This document shows positions 41,501-53,731 of a DNA stretch of 64,000 nucleotides, piece by piece. Position numbers and translations under genes: made by a program. Position 1 is the stretch's first letter; each line of letters opens with the position of its first letter. The stretch comes from Acanthaster planci (lineage: Eukaryota > Echinodermata > Asteroidea > Valvatida > Acanthasteridae): positions 399,299 through 463,298 of the forward strand of contig NW_019091475.1 of NCBI RefSeq assembly GCF_001949145.1. The letters are read 5' to 3'. The notes below the pieces were generated by a model. It made no database searches, had not been told where the DNA came from, and saw only the letters and a program-made list of their open reading frames with translations.

Positions 41501-44500
41501 TGGTCGCGACGTTAACGGAAGCTTCGTTTGATATGCTAGGACTCATCATGGCCGTTGTCGCAACTGTCACATTTGCCCTTCAGAACGTTTATTCTAAAAA
41601 GGTAAGGGTGTGATTCTTTGTCCTTGCTGGTCCAAACACAACCATCCCCCAGTTTTCCACGGCGTTCTTGCGAATTATGAGAAATGTGTTGAAATTCAGA
41701 CTAAATTAGAGAGAAAAAAATGATGTGATTTTTTGCACCAAGTATATGGTGTTTATTGTGTATCGCTGAAGGGCACAAAATTTGCACATGTACATGTATA
41801 TATAGGAAGATTAAGCCGAATGCTTTTTTTATATGAAGACATTTAGCCATTCATAACAAGAATACTCCAATCCATTGTTTTGCGTCTAACATGCTGGGCA
41901 GTTGTATTCCAAATTGAGAGTCTTTGACAAAAGACAGACTTGATGTTACACACTTAATGTTACCAGCTGTTTACAGAACATGTTATCATTCACTCAGCAC
42001 ATCATTCCCAAATGCTTAATAGTTTTGAACATAGTTCACCAGTGCTTGGCTTCTATGTGCTGCCCTCGCAGCAAGTAGTGCGCTGCACCAGATCCGTACC
42101 AGTGTTGTCGTGTGCATGGGTTGAGTTGACTAGCCATCTGTCCCCAACTTATTTTGTCTGTTCTTCACAATTTAGAAACCAACATGCAGTAACTGACTGT
42201 TTTCAGGTTGACTTCCCCTCCTTGGCCCCCCCCACTCACTTGCAGTGAGTGCACCCGCTGTGCATCAAGCAGAATGTTCAACTTTCAATGAACTAGACAT
42301 CCACCTTTCATTCATCCTTTCATCATGAGTGGGAATTTTTTTTAAACTGTTTGTACTGCGTGATAGCATTCATAGCCATCGGAAAGTACCGTTGTGGAAG
42401 TGTCTGTATCGAGTCTGCTTTTTCTTTTTGTTCAACTGTTATTAAGTTGCCAGCCTTGGCTTTGCTGCCCATACCTTTTGGTTCGTCCAGAGCGAATGAA
42501 ATTGCTACATAGGGATGTTAAGGGTAATAGAAAAGCTCTCTGTGCTCCTTTTTCTGCTAGTACATTTTGGTACTCTAGAGGCTGTGTAAAAGTGCAAAAA
42601 AAAGGGAAAAAATCAAGAATCATGTAAGGAAAAGGTTATCTTTTCTTTCCTTCCTTAAGGGCGTTTTAGGTCCAGTTTCATCATGTTCATCCTAAATGTG
42701 GCTGGAAATGATGCAACAACTCACAGAGTTGGACTGTTGGATCTTTGCAGTACCTGATCCTTCTTTGTAACAAACAAATAACTTTATCAGTAACAAATGA
42801 ATTGAGGGCCTTGCCACGTGTGATTCCGTGTTCGTCGGGAGAGCCAGAGATGTTCCGTTATAACTGGCGCCCAACCTTTGGCTGTTCCCCTTCTGATAAT
42901 TCCATGATATAACTGGGGATCAATAGCTTGTCTTCAGCATATAATCCTTTTGGTGGCATTCGTTGGAGGCCTTTTTTGTAGTCTACCTTCAAATCCCCAA
43001 CTCCCCAGGCAATGTTGCTAGGAACCCAACCAAGCGCAGGACTCTGCATCTCTTTCTCTGTACTGGAACAGTTGAAAGGTTTCAAAGCCTGTGTAATGTA
43101 GTACTGTTCTAAATGTCTAGTTCCCTCGTTAATCCTTTAACTCTCCCCCTCGCGGTCTTGGATTGGGGGGGCTATGTTCTCCATGATGATACATACGTGT
43201 ACACTCCTCGTGCAACACAACCGAAAAAACACACCTCCTTGATATGGAATGGCCACAGGTTTGGACTTTGTATTTGGGTCAGACGTTTGGTTGAAATTTC
43301 TCTGCCGAATTGGGAGCTGGTGGGGGCATATATCCCAGATGTATTGGAGGTTTACAGTGTGTGTGCTGAAATCTCAAACCATGTTCTGCATGTCGCACAG
43401 TAGACCAGGGATAGTCACACTGTGGCCTTTACTTTGTGGCAGGAAAGCTGGCCTCCAGTAAACCTACAGCTGTGGGGAAATTAACACAGATACTTAGGAA
43501 ATGGCTGACACTGAAAGCGATCCACACGAATTCCCTTGTTCAGAAAAGAAACACTTTGTCTTCAACATTCTTTAACATGCCTGTGCAGATGGAAAGTCCT
43601 TCCCCTTACTACATCTACATGTACATTCCAATTCTTACGAAATAATCAGTTACCTCTTATTCCTTTTGACCAGTGTTGTATTCGAGCCCATCACAAGTCC
43701 CTGCAAGTCGGTGTAAGTCCATTGCAAGTCCATCACAAGTCATTCAATCCTTCACCTGTTGGAGGACTGAGGACTGTTAGGGTTAAGCCAACTCACAAGC
43801 TGTTCAAATGAACTGTGACAAAAGCATTCTTTCGTCATTTTTCACCCTGTTACTTCAGACTGGCCATTAGAAGGGACTTGTGAAAGGACTTGTGAAGGAT
43901 TTGAATACAACACTGCTTTTGACAATGAATTTGTATGATTTGTGTGAAATTGACAAAGTATTTTGGCCTTGCCACTGGGCTAAGCAAGTTGATTAACCCT
44001 AACCCTCCTCAATCCTTCACCTGTTGGAGGACTGAGGAGGGTTAGGGTTAATAAACATTATCGGTATTTACAGTACTAAGTTGGGAATAGTCACACTGAT
44101 GAGCAAATGAGAAAAATGGGCACAGAGTGATTTTATACAAGGGGATATTTAACAAGTCTGCTTCACATCAAAGCCCTTAAAAAGTTTGCCCAAACACTTC
44201 TACCCACAGAGTCAGCAACTGTGTTCAGTTCTCAATCCATCGGAGTGATGGAAGTGATCCCATATTCATGTCCAGGCAGAGTACATAATGGTTGCCAGGA
44301 CAAAGCTCTTCACTGGTTCTTTTGTGTAAATAAACAAGGGCCAAACAATGTGGCTCCGTCACGCTTGACTGCATTCTGCATGCACTGTCCCTTCCGCAGG
44401 CACAGGTGGTTCTGGACAACATAGTGTGAACCATCCCTCCATGGGTGAACCCCTTGCACGTGGAAAAAAAGGGAGGGATTCCTGGGGTTTTACATACTGT

Positions 44501-47500
44501 TGTATATTTTGAGCTGAAAGTTAGAAGAAGGGGAATTACAAGGTCCGTGGGTAGATCCAGAACCCTTTTTGTGGTAGGTTGGAGATTTTTTCAGAGGGAT
44601 GATCTTTATGTTCAACTTCTCATGGTCTTTCTGAGGGGATGAGACTTTTTACATGCTTTAGAATTTGGAAGGAAAGGGAGATGACAAAGTCCACCCATTC
44701 TCTTATTTCAAAAAACAAAATTTGTTTACCCTTTTTGGAGAGGGGGAATGGCCCCGTCCCCCCAACTCCTGATCAGCCAATACATGTGCATGTCGTTAGC
44801 TCTGCTAGAAAGATGTTCATGTACACGTAGGCATTGGCTTCACCGCGGACATTGGGCAATGTTGGATTTAAACGTGACCTTCGAAAGTCTTTCTCATCTC
44901 ACTGCAGCAACAGTTATATATCTCTTTTACTTGAGACACTGGTCCTGTTAATATCTCATTTGGCTAGAAATCAGTCGTGCTACTTCTTGTTTGTTAAAAA
45001 AAAGGAATTTGTCAGTGATGATTTGTGATGGAAGTCATGTCATGTCTGACTTTGGTTCGCATTTTGTGTATGGGTGTGAACCCTGGCCACTTGGGAACTA
45101 GTCGTATAACTATGGGAGAGGGGGACTTCCCTCCCCCCCGGAAGTCCATCTCCCCCTCCACCCACGAGCCTCCTTTCCCGTTTAAAATCTTGAATAGTAC
45201 ACGACCTGTGTACAGTCTACCAACAACACAGCTCCATTTACTTTCAGTGTCTCCAAGAAACAACGGGTGCGTCCCCAGGTGCCCTCTCAGGCATGGCACC
45301 CAAGTTTTACTAATTTTTGCAACTGTCACCCCTTGAGCAAAGATACTGGCAAAATGAGAGACCACCGACATGGGGCCAGATAGTTCATTTTGTAGAGTTT
45401 TGGTACAGAAGTACATAGGTCACGGGGTTCTAATCCATCTCCGGTCACCATCTCTGTCAAACGCATGTTTAGACATTCAATCTCAAAACAAAAATGTAGT
45501 GATCTGTTAACTTCTGACTTTGCCACCTGACTTTTCTCCACGTCTAAAAAATCTTGTGGCGGTTATCCGCCATTTCTGATCGTCAGTACAAGGCTTCATT
45601 TTAGCCAGGCGAGTCAGGTTTTATTTGCACTATTATTACACATAATCCCAATCATAATGACCACTCCAATTACCATGCCAATTTCCTGTCAGGACAAGAC
45701 TCGTGTAATCATTCCCCTTCCACAGGATTAAAGTGAAGATTATTTTAAACTTAATTTTGAATTTCTGATTTTTCTTTGTAATCAGGTTATAAAATTAATC
45801 AAAATACAGTTCATGTTTTCCTTTACTGTAGTTCCTTTCTTGTGTTGCGTTGTTCTGAAAATGTTATTGTTTCAGTGGCTAAATGAAAAGCAAGTTCGGG
45901 CAAATAGTGTTAAGCACGTTGGAGAACATACGTAACTGTCGGCATAAAATGAGCTGAAAGTCTGTATTTTCGAAAATTGAGATATTGTTGTTGTTCTTTT
46001 ATTCAGCAGAAAAAAGCTTTCCATTGGTTTATATCTTGGTGTAAAAAGCACATGTTGGTTCTAATGTGACATTATTCTGTCACCTTTGCATCTCTGTTTC
46101 TGACATTGTTTCAACACTTCTGACCAGGCATAAATAATGCTATTATCAAAATTGCTAAGAAAATGTTTTTAAATCTCTGATCCTGCTAAAAATTTAGAAT
46201 TAAATAGACGGTTACTCTTTCCAAATGTCACAAGACCCAGAAAATAACCTCCCTTTCAATCTCTAACTTGGAACCATCGTAAGAGTGGAGTGTGACTTTA
46301 AGTTCATTTTTTCATAACAGGTCACATACGTTAGTTTTAGTGTTCCAGTAAAGCTTACAAGTCCTCAGTAACACACATATGGCAGCTAAGAGTGTGCTTG
46401 CTTGGCATCTTGCCATTACTCTTTAACAAGGTCTCAGGTTACAGCTCCCTTTGACCTCTCATTGGTAGACATATAGCTAACAAATGGTATAAATAAGTAT
46501 TTTTCACTGCCATTGCAAGCTACCCACAGGGCTTTGCATTTCCTGTCATATTGTTTGCAGGCCCAGAGGACCTACAGATGAAACTCTAAGGGTTACACTC
46601 GTTTATCCAAAGCTGTCGTTACTTTTGGTTGTTTGATTTTCTCTCCCCATCTCAGGCGCTCAGGGACATTGGAATTCACCATCTTCGCCTGCTGCTCATC
46701 ATCAGCCAGCTTGCTACTGTCATGCTGCTTCCCATATGGACAGTGGTTGATCTCAGGAGAATACTTGGCGACAGGAGCTTGGTAACAAGTTATCCCTCAT
46801 AACTCCCTTTTCTTTTCTTCCATCCAATCCAATCCCATCTAATCCGGTTCAACCCAGTGTTGTCCAAATCCAGTCCAATCTACTCTCATCCAGCCCAATT
46901 CAATCCAATCTATTTCAATCCAGTCAGTCTGATCCAATCCAGTCAGTGTGATCCAATCTAGTCCAGTCAAGTCCAGTCCTATCACATCACATCGAATCCA
47001 GTCACAATCCAATTGCAGTCCATCACAGTCCAATCAAAATCCAGTCACAGTCCAATCACAGTCTGATTGCAATCCAATCCAATTTAATCCAAACAAATTC
47101 AGTCACAATCCAATCACTATCTGGCTTGTCTTACATCTCCCCAATCCAATCACAATCCAAGCCAATCCATTCCAACCCAGTCCAACCCAACCCAACCCAA
47201 CCCAACCTAACCTAACCCAACCTAACACCACCCCCACCCTTCCCAGCCCAACCCTACCCAACCCTACGCAGTCCAACCCNACCCCCCCCCTTCCCAGCCC
47301 AACCCTACCCAACCCTACGCAGTCCAACCCTATCCAACCCAGCACAGCCCAACCCTACCCTATCCAACCCAGCCCAACCCTACCCAACCCTACCGAACCC
47401 TGCTCAGTCCAACCCAGCCCAGCCCTACCTTATCCAACCCTACTCAACCCAGCCAACCCTACCCTTCCTTACCCAACCCAACAAAACCTAGCCCAACCCT

Positions 47501-48536
47501 ACCCTACCCATTCCAACCCAACACAGCCCTCCCCAGCCCAAAATCGAAATCCTGAGGGTATAATATTTCAGACCATTGAATAATTAAAAACACAAAGAAG
47601 GATGCCCTTTAAAAAAAAGAATGATTTTCAGGTGTTACACACTCCTTAATGTATTTGCTTGGGAACCATAGAACAAACATGGCAAAGTACAGACCAAAGA
47701 CATACGGTATGTGTAACCCCATTCAACAGCCTGCTTTTCCAGTCCCAATTAACTGTTCTCATGATATACACCACAGATAGCTGAAGGAAAATTTTTATAA
47801 AGAACGAAAATAAAAACGTCTGTCTTAAAGATGGATTTACTCTGCAATGCGCTGATAGGTTAGTGTCAAGATGAATGGCTAGTGTGTAACGCCTTAACTC
47901 TTCACCCGCCTCTGATTCGTTTCCCTTCTTGACAGCTTCAAAACATCAACTGGGCCTGGACACTATCCCTCCTCCTCGCTAGCGGCCTGTTCAACTTTCT
48001 GCAGAACATCTTCGCCTTCAGCGTCCTGCACCTCATCACCCCCCTCAGCTACTCCATCGCTAACGCCTCCAAGCGAATCTTCGTCATCATGTTGTCACTG
48101 CTCATGCTCCGCAACCCGGTGACCCTCGTCAACATCATGGGCATGATGACGGCCATCTTTGGCGTGCTGTGCTACAACCTGGTGAGTTGTGCCAGAATCA
48201 AAGTGGTGATGTTTTGGGGCTTGAACGAAAAAAATCAAATGAGGGTACGGCCCCACCCTATCCCGTACCACTTATTCCATTTATTTTTTTTTACTTTGTA
48301 TTTGTCTGTCTGCGATTGCAGACTGACTACTTTTTCTTTTCATTAGAAGGAAGATTATTAGCATGGGTGTAATGACTAATTCCATGGTTTTTTGGTTGGT
48401 TCCTTTTCAGGCGAAGTACCGTGCCAACTTGGCCAAACACCGGCCGTTCCTGCCCATGGTCCAGTCGGACTTGCTGGACGGCCGAATCATCGGCAGGTCG
48501 GACGTGCCCAACGGCCGGCCGCACTTCAACGTATGA
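38168..48536 (+). CDS. SLC35E1: SLC35E1-like nucleotide-sugar/triose-phosphate-transporter-family protein (6 exons)
   Basis: Multi-pass membrane transporter of the DMT/TPT superfamily, probably in Golgi or ER; the substrate is not established by sequence. Exons 38168-38543, 39964-40034, 41464-41601, 46656-46781, 47936-48181 and 48411-48536 splice in phase to 360 residues (human SLC35E1 is about 410). About ten hydrophobic segments are visible, beginning with [20 protein letters not shown]. Family signatures: [75 protein letters not shown] and [16 protein letters not shown]. The start Met sits in an ideal ACCACCATGG context; a second Met at 38216 is possible. The C-terminal tail is shorter than and different from the vertebrate one. 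Confidence 0.94.
38948..39071. repeat. Inverted repeat in SLC35E1-like intron 1
   Basis: GAGAAACTAGGACTCTG ... TTTTAACATTT pairs with AAATGTTAAAA ... AGAGTCCTAGTTACTC. About 124 bp, MITE-like. No second copy recognised. Confidence 0.55.
39187..39356. repeat. MITE-like inverted repeat, family with 19069-19236 (copy 2)
   Basis: Left GAATTCCATAGCCGGACATC then ACTTGACACC. Right GTAATGTCCGTGTATGGAAC, the complement of the left. Shares CCCTATGAGACT with copy 1. Confidence 0.6.
39592..39683. repeat. Short palindromic dispersed repeat, copy d
   Basis: ATCACTTGGCTATAAGC ... TTTCAAGCCAAGTGATC inverted ends, with an inner TAGAGTCATGTGTGATTTC block shared with copy b (728-810). Confidence 0.5.
39964..40034 (+). 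CDS. SLC35E1: SLC35E1-like exon 2
   Basis: 71 nt: (V)[20 protein letters not shown] and TAM. Acceptor GGTCCAG, donor GTAAGT. Confidence 0.95.
40634..40815. mobile_element. MITE family with 54790-54963, copy 1
   Basis: Left AATACGGGCGATTCACA, then CACCTCCAAGAGTTGGCAAT and GGCCAATCACAATGC. The right half is its reverse complement (CATTGTGATTGATCAACGC, GCAAACTCTTGGAGGCGTGC, TGTGAAATGCCCATATT). Confidence 0.75.
41464..41601 (+). CDS. SLC35E1: SLC35E1-like exon 3
   Basis: 138 nt, 46 codons: [20 protein letters not shown], then [20 protein letters not shown] and NVYSKK. Acceptor GGCCAG, donor GTAAGG. The 4.9-kb intron that follows (41602-46655) holds no recognisable exon. Confidence 0.96.
43663..43923. 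mobile_element. hAT-like MITE with tandem-array arms, copy B
   Basis: Element 43671-43915, with ends CAGTGTTGTATTCGAGCCC and GGATTTGAATACAACACTG. Perfect 8-bp target duplication CTTTTGAC (43663-43670 and 43916-43923). Arms carry ACAAGTCC/GGACTTGTGA units. The core TGAACTGTGACAAAAGCATT, CTTTCGTCATTTTTCAC matches copy A in reverse. A TTAA-hairpin half (43745-43786) interrupts the left arm. Confidence 0.9.
43993..44051. mobile_element. Perfect 59-bp TTAA hairpin
   Basis: Arms TTAACCCTAACCCTCCTCA and TGAGGAGGGTTAGGGTTAA are exact complements (19 bp) around a 21-bp loop (ATCCTTCACCTGTTGGAGGAC). The loop and right arm recur at 43745-43786; related ends occur at 19592-20006. Confidence 0.75.
46656..46781 (+). 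CDS. SLC35E1: SLC35E1-like exon 4
   Basis: 126 nt, 42 codons: [20 protein letters not shown] and [19 protein letters not shown]. Acceptor ATCTCAG, donor GTAACA. Confidence 0.94.
46800..47545. repeat. CCAATC / CCAACCCTA low-complexity tract
   Basis: About 740 bp of drifting 5-6-bp units, nearly free of G on the plus strand. It grades from CCAATC-type on the left to CCAACCCTACCC on the right, with one N at 47280. Long frames across it are artefacts. Confidence 0.9.
47936..48181 (+). CDS. SLC35E1: SLC35E1-like exon 5
   Basis: 246 nt, 82 codons: [40 protein letters not shown] and [20 protein letters not shown]. The most conserved part of the protein. Acceptor TTGACAG, donor GTGAGT. Confidence 0.97.
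48411..48536 (+). CDS. SLC35E1: SLC35E1-like exon 6 and stop
   Basis: 126 nt: [20 protein letters not shown], then a short polar tail ending PHFNV-TGA. Acceptor TTTTCAG. The tail is cytosolic by topology (inference). Confidence 0.9.
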   Translation, partial: AKYRANLAKHRPFLPMVQSDLLDGRIIGRSDVPNGRPHFNV

Positions 48537-49200
48537 CTCTGACCGGAAGGACCCTGGGTGCAATGCAAGTGACAGACTTGCGTAAGCTCCTGCATGTACA
48601 GGCACAACAGAGAAAAGTAATATATTTATATGAAAAGCGTACTCTATTTCCGTGGAGGGGATCCCCGTAATCACAATGATGTTGTCCATGTTGAGTAATT
48701 AACTTCACGCCCCACAAAATTTTAAGAATGTTCTTAATTAAAAATTCGAAACCAAACTGACAATGGTTTTGGATGTCATCTGGATATCTTCCACTCCATA
48801 AACAACCCATTGAACTCTCAAAATTCAATGAATTCCCAAGCAGCTTTTGACTTGTTTTCACACCACACGTGATCCTTAATCATTTGTTTGTTTCATTCCT
48901 ACTAAGTGTGGCAATAAGTGATGCAAATTAGCTTGCTGATGACAGATTAAAGGCTACTCCTTTTTTGTTTTGTTGTGCTTTCGCTTTGACCTTGTTTATG
49001 CCCCAACCGACTAATTTTCCAGCTTGTCTGTGTCTGTGAGTTTGTTGCTGCATTCAATTGGGGACCTTGAACAATAGAGGNACAAAACATATGGGTGGTC
49101 TTCTAAAAAAGTTAGAGTACAAACAAAAGAGGAACAATAGGGGGTCCCCAGTTGCAGGCAAATACACACTTGTGGGGGTGTGTGTGTGTGTCCCAAACCT
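48537..49200. other. Region after the SLC35E1-like stop
   Basis: Probably 3' UTR at first. No convincing polyadenylation signal close by; AATAAA occurs only farther on. A single N lies at 49081. Confidence 0.4.
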
Positions 49201-49600
49201 TCTTGTCAGCGCTGTAAATTAAGAATTACTGTGCATACAAACTGCAAATCTGGTTTAATGGGTTACTCGTGGTGATCCGAAAAGCCTATTGCATTTGGGG
49301 ACAAAGGTCATGGTGACAAAGGTTTAAAAAAAGACATCATGTCAGCATGATAACTTAAGAAATACTTTGCATGTGAACTTCAGACTTGGTTTCGGATTGG
49401 TCTTACTAATCCTAGCAAGACTATTGCATTTAGGTCAGAAAGGTCAAAGGTTAAATTCACAGTTACAAAAGCAACCGAAATCTTGTCAGTGCAATAACTG
49501 GAGAAATACTTGGCTTTTGCACTGTTTTTGGTAATCCCACTAGCCTATTGCATTTAGACCCGAAAGGTCAGCATTAAAGGTCACAGTAGCCAAAAGAATC
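49201..49600. repeat. About 130-bp tandem repeat with AGGTCA half-sites, roughly 3 copies
   Basis: Each unit has CTTGTCAG, then GATAACTTAAGAAATACTT, then CTATTGCATTT and AAAGGTCA...AGGTCACAG. Copies are 60-75 percent alike by eye. Similar units occur in many invertebrate genomes. Confidence 0.65.
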
Positions 49601-52600
49601 GAGATAAATCTTATTTTTGAACCAAAAGTTAAAGGTCGTCGGGCTTCGGCATGGGCTCGGCGGGGTGCTTGTGTTTGTTATCACGTTGTTCTTGTTCAAA
49701 TCATCCCTTCCGGTGTTGATAGTATGCCGTATAACTGGCATGCACCAGATGGCCAGGTGTGAATAATTGGGTGCTTTGTTTCATATCACAGGATGTAGAG
49801 TCTCTGAATCCATGATGTCACCTTTATATTTACTGTGTGCTACATGTATATGGACATTCCCATGCCTTTGTGCACCACGTAGTTGAGAGCGCATGCGCAC
49901 TTGATCACTGTGCTGTGGATGTCGAGGCAGGTGACGTGGGACACTGTTCTGACACTTCTTTCTGTGGATGGAGACCATAATTTATATCTAACAAAATACA
50001 AACAAATAAAGTTGGCGGAGATAACCTGATAACCAAAAATTGATTAGACAACATTAAACCACTGTATTATATGAACCCAGTTGCACAAAATGTGAAACAT
50101 TCGGAAAAAGTGATTTAAAAATATATAAACACGACCAGATTTGAAAGAAAATACGTCCACGATCTTTCCCATTTTAAAGCCACTTCTCCAGTTTATCCAC
50201 ACAAACAAAATAAAGTGTGGTGTGTATGCAAGACCCGATAAAAACATCTGTCATATTTTCAAGTTATTGCAAATTTAATAGTTTGCATGAGAATCATTTG
50301 TCCGTAGTGCTGCATGTGTGTGTTTGTTGATGGAGTACGTGTTCAAGACATGTACTTGAACATAGCTCATGGCCGACCATCAATTAACAGAGAGCCAAAA
50401 TTGAAACTGATCAAACTAACAAAGGACAATTGGCAATAGCTTAAACATAACATGGTAATCTCTTCAAACACTCTTTCAATTATCGGGATATGCAGCATGT
50501 GTGGAGAAACTGGAGATACATTCTAATTTTCAAATTTTAAAATACCCCTTTTTTATGTTCGGAAATGTAGCATACACAGTCATCTTTCACCCCATTTCCT
50601 TCCAAAGTCACTTATGATTAACAAGAAACACATCACAAAATGAAATCTGAATCTTGATTACACTTCTCTGGTATGACTTCAGCAATGTTACGCAATGCAG
50701 AAGAAGATCTTCGCAGATGGATTTTGGTATAGTCATTTGCTGTCTGGCATCGCCATTTTAACAAGCAACAGAAAGTGACCATGACTTTACTGAATTTTAG
50801 AGCATGCACATGAACTATGTGGGAGGGGTGAACATACGTGATAGTTGTACAAATCCACGACAGAATTATGTTGTTTTAGTCTATTTTTATATACAGTTTA
50901 AAAGATAGTGAACTTTACTAATGCTTCAAAAATGAAGTGGTCTTTGCTGTATTTTTTTAAATTTTGTTTTTAAGTTCACAATTTTCAAACTAAGTGATTC
51001 CGTTTTTAAATCTTCAGTAGATTTTAATAACTTTTCAGGAGTCCACATGTAAGCAGAATTAGCCCGCTACATGTATAATTTCTGTCTTTTATTTTTACTT
51101 AATTAGGTTCTTAAATTGAAAGGGAGGTTTTCAAAGTGATCTGAGTAGGGTCCTTTAATTATAATTTTTTCTTTCACTTTCCAAGCCTTATTTTTGGTTT
51201 CCCTGCTCTTCTGCTTAGAGACCTAAGGCAAAATTTTGGCTAGAACTCAGACACCCTTTAAAATTTAAAATAACATACAGTGAATACATTAAAAGGAGCT
51301 CACGATGAGTAAGCTTTTATTTCTGCAAACTATTTCTGCAGTTTCCTTTTTTTTTTCTTTTTTTTGGATTAGACTATTGGAGTGTGACGGCATTTTGAAC
51401 CAGGAAGTGTAGTGCAAACGAATGGACTAGGTGTGCGTGTTGGTCCACACACTGGTTCTCATATTCACTTCAGTACACTATACATACTCAGCATTGCCAA
51501 TTAAGCAGCTGGTATGGCATCAAAAACATGTGCATTGAAGCTACAGAGACAGCTGCGCAATTAATAATGTCTCTGTTAGGCTGCAGCAACAGGTGATGCT
51601 GAAAAGAACTATGTATACTTTTGCTGGCAGCGTTGAATGGTTTAATTGAACATTTCAGTGTCTGGCAGGCTAGAGGCATCGCACAGATGGCTGACATATT
51701 CACTTAGGGTTTAATTACATGTACATCAGTGTTCATCGAAATTGCTGGATTACGGGTGTGATTATGCTGGTATAGGGGCGTTTGGGATATGACCATCATA
51801 TGCTTTTTGCCTATGTGTTTCCTTAGCCTTGACACCGGTAGTGTGCTCAGCAACCAATCGGTGGCGTTTCTGAGGACTAGGCAGGTGGTGTGTCATGACA
51901 TGGCCCATTGAGCATTCATTTAAGCCATGGCTCAAGGTTATTATGGACTAGGGAGCATAATTCATGCAACAAAAAGTGTTCATGCTGGTTATTTGCACAT
52001 CTATATGTACGTAGGTGCACTATATTAAAACATTTGTATAGGGTGTTCAGCACAGCTCAACATTAGATGAGTATAGGCAGATCAGAAACAATCAGACTTG
52101 AATTAAGTCTAGTTGTGCACACCTTGCCAAAATGCCTCTTGCTAGCAAACAACAGTCCTTCACATGTAGTCGTCTCAGATCCTTCAAAACCTGTGAAGGG
52201 GTCATCATGATGGATTTTTTTGGATTTAGGAAGGTAGAACTTGATCCGTTTCTTTACGTGGTTATGGTTAAGGTCCAGCACACATACTTGATGTTTTTTC
52301 GCTCCAGGGGGATTCCTACAAGTAGCCCTATAAAGCTATAAAGGCCTGAGTTTTGATTCATTTGATGGTCGAGTCCTTGTCAGGTGATGGTTTTAACCTA
52401 GAAGTTTCAGTTTTTCCCCTGCTTTTTCATTGGATTTAGCAGGTTTTTTGATTGCGCAGTTTTTCCTTGCTTTTAATTTTAAGAAATTTACTGCTCTGAC
52501 TTGGCTGTATTTTCATTTTGTGTTTTCATTATTTCAGGAAGTGTGGACAAAAATGTGGTTTGAGCAGAAAATTTACCCGTTTATCAAACCCGCAAATAGT

Positions 52601-53731
52601 CAAAATATGCCTTATATAGGGCAAATGTTACACTGCTTGTGGTTGGAATGAAGGCCTCTTAAAGTATTAATTATAGTGTTATTGTAATGTGGTTTTATTT
52701 CAGTATTGTTTGTTTCAGGGAACTCTTGTCAAGTGTTGACTTCTTACAATGGGGGAGAGACTTTAATGTAATCACGAATTATAATGATAAAATTACAAAT
52801 AATGAATCTTTAAATTACAAAACAGTTACAAAACAATAAACTTGAATGAAAGTTGAATGTTTTGACTTGTCCGCTATTTCATTTTGAAAATGTTTAGCTA
52901 GAAAAAGTGGTATAGGTACTCCGGAATTTCGATAAATTTAAGGCAGTCTTCTTTTTATGCCACTGCGGACATCTCATGTTCCCAATAGTTGTTTTATCTT
53001 AGACAAAGTACATGTATTCATTGATGTGTCCAAGATGGTCCATTCACGAATTTGTTCTGAGGACACGGTCGCAGGTTCTCGGACAGTTTGGTGTGAGAGT
53101 CCTCGTTACTTGCGAACCACCCGTACACGTGTACGCATTTAACTGAACTGTAGGCGTATGGCTGCACTGTCCCAATTCAAGGAAAATAAAATTCTCCGCC
53201 AGGCCGAAGCGCATGAAAAGTACAGATTCTTTCTAAAAGAGGGGTCTGTGTGGGCCAAGAAATTGTGGGATTGTGTAAGTATGGCCCAGGATCATCTTTG
53301 AAGATTCAGGGGCACCCATCTGGGGGTAAAGCAGACAAAAATGTGATTGAAAATTTGTCAGAAGAGCCTGTGAAAGGTGGGGGTGTCATTTGAAAAATAG
53401 CTGCAGAGAAAACTGGAACGCTAACTATTTGGGGTGAGTTTGTTTTTGAGGATAATTATAAAATTCATAGGTTAAACTACTAAAATTTGAAAATCAAATG
53501 AAATCTGAAGGACCAAACAACACATTGTTTTTGTTTGAGAGGCATCAGGGAGTTCACTTGCCTGCCATGGGGCTCCAAACTTTGTTGCATTTACACTGTT
53601 TTCAATGGAGCTTGAGGTCGGTGCACCCCCAAGGACGAGCAAATTTTCTCAGAGCGAACCGCCGTGAGGGCGCGCCATCTGATTGTGACGGGTGAAGACC
53701 GATAAATAAACTGCCTTAGCCACCAGTACGG
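49601..53731. other. Intergenic, no gene recognised
   Basis: AT-rich, with scattered AATAAA signals (for example near 50003 and 52833). Short frames show no family resemblance. Confidence 0.5.

Noticed and set aside
46948-47583. 211-codon Pro/Thr/Gln-rich frame
   Set aside because: Lies wholly in the CCAACC low-complexity tract inside an SLC35E1-like intron.
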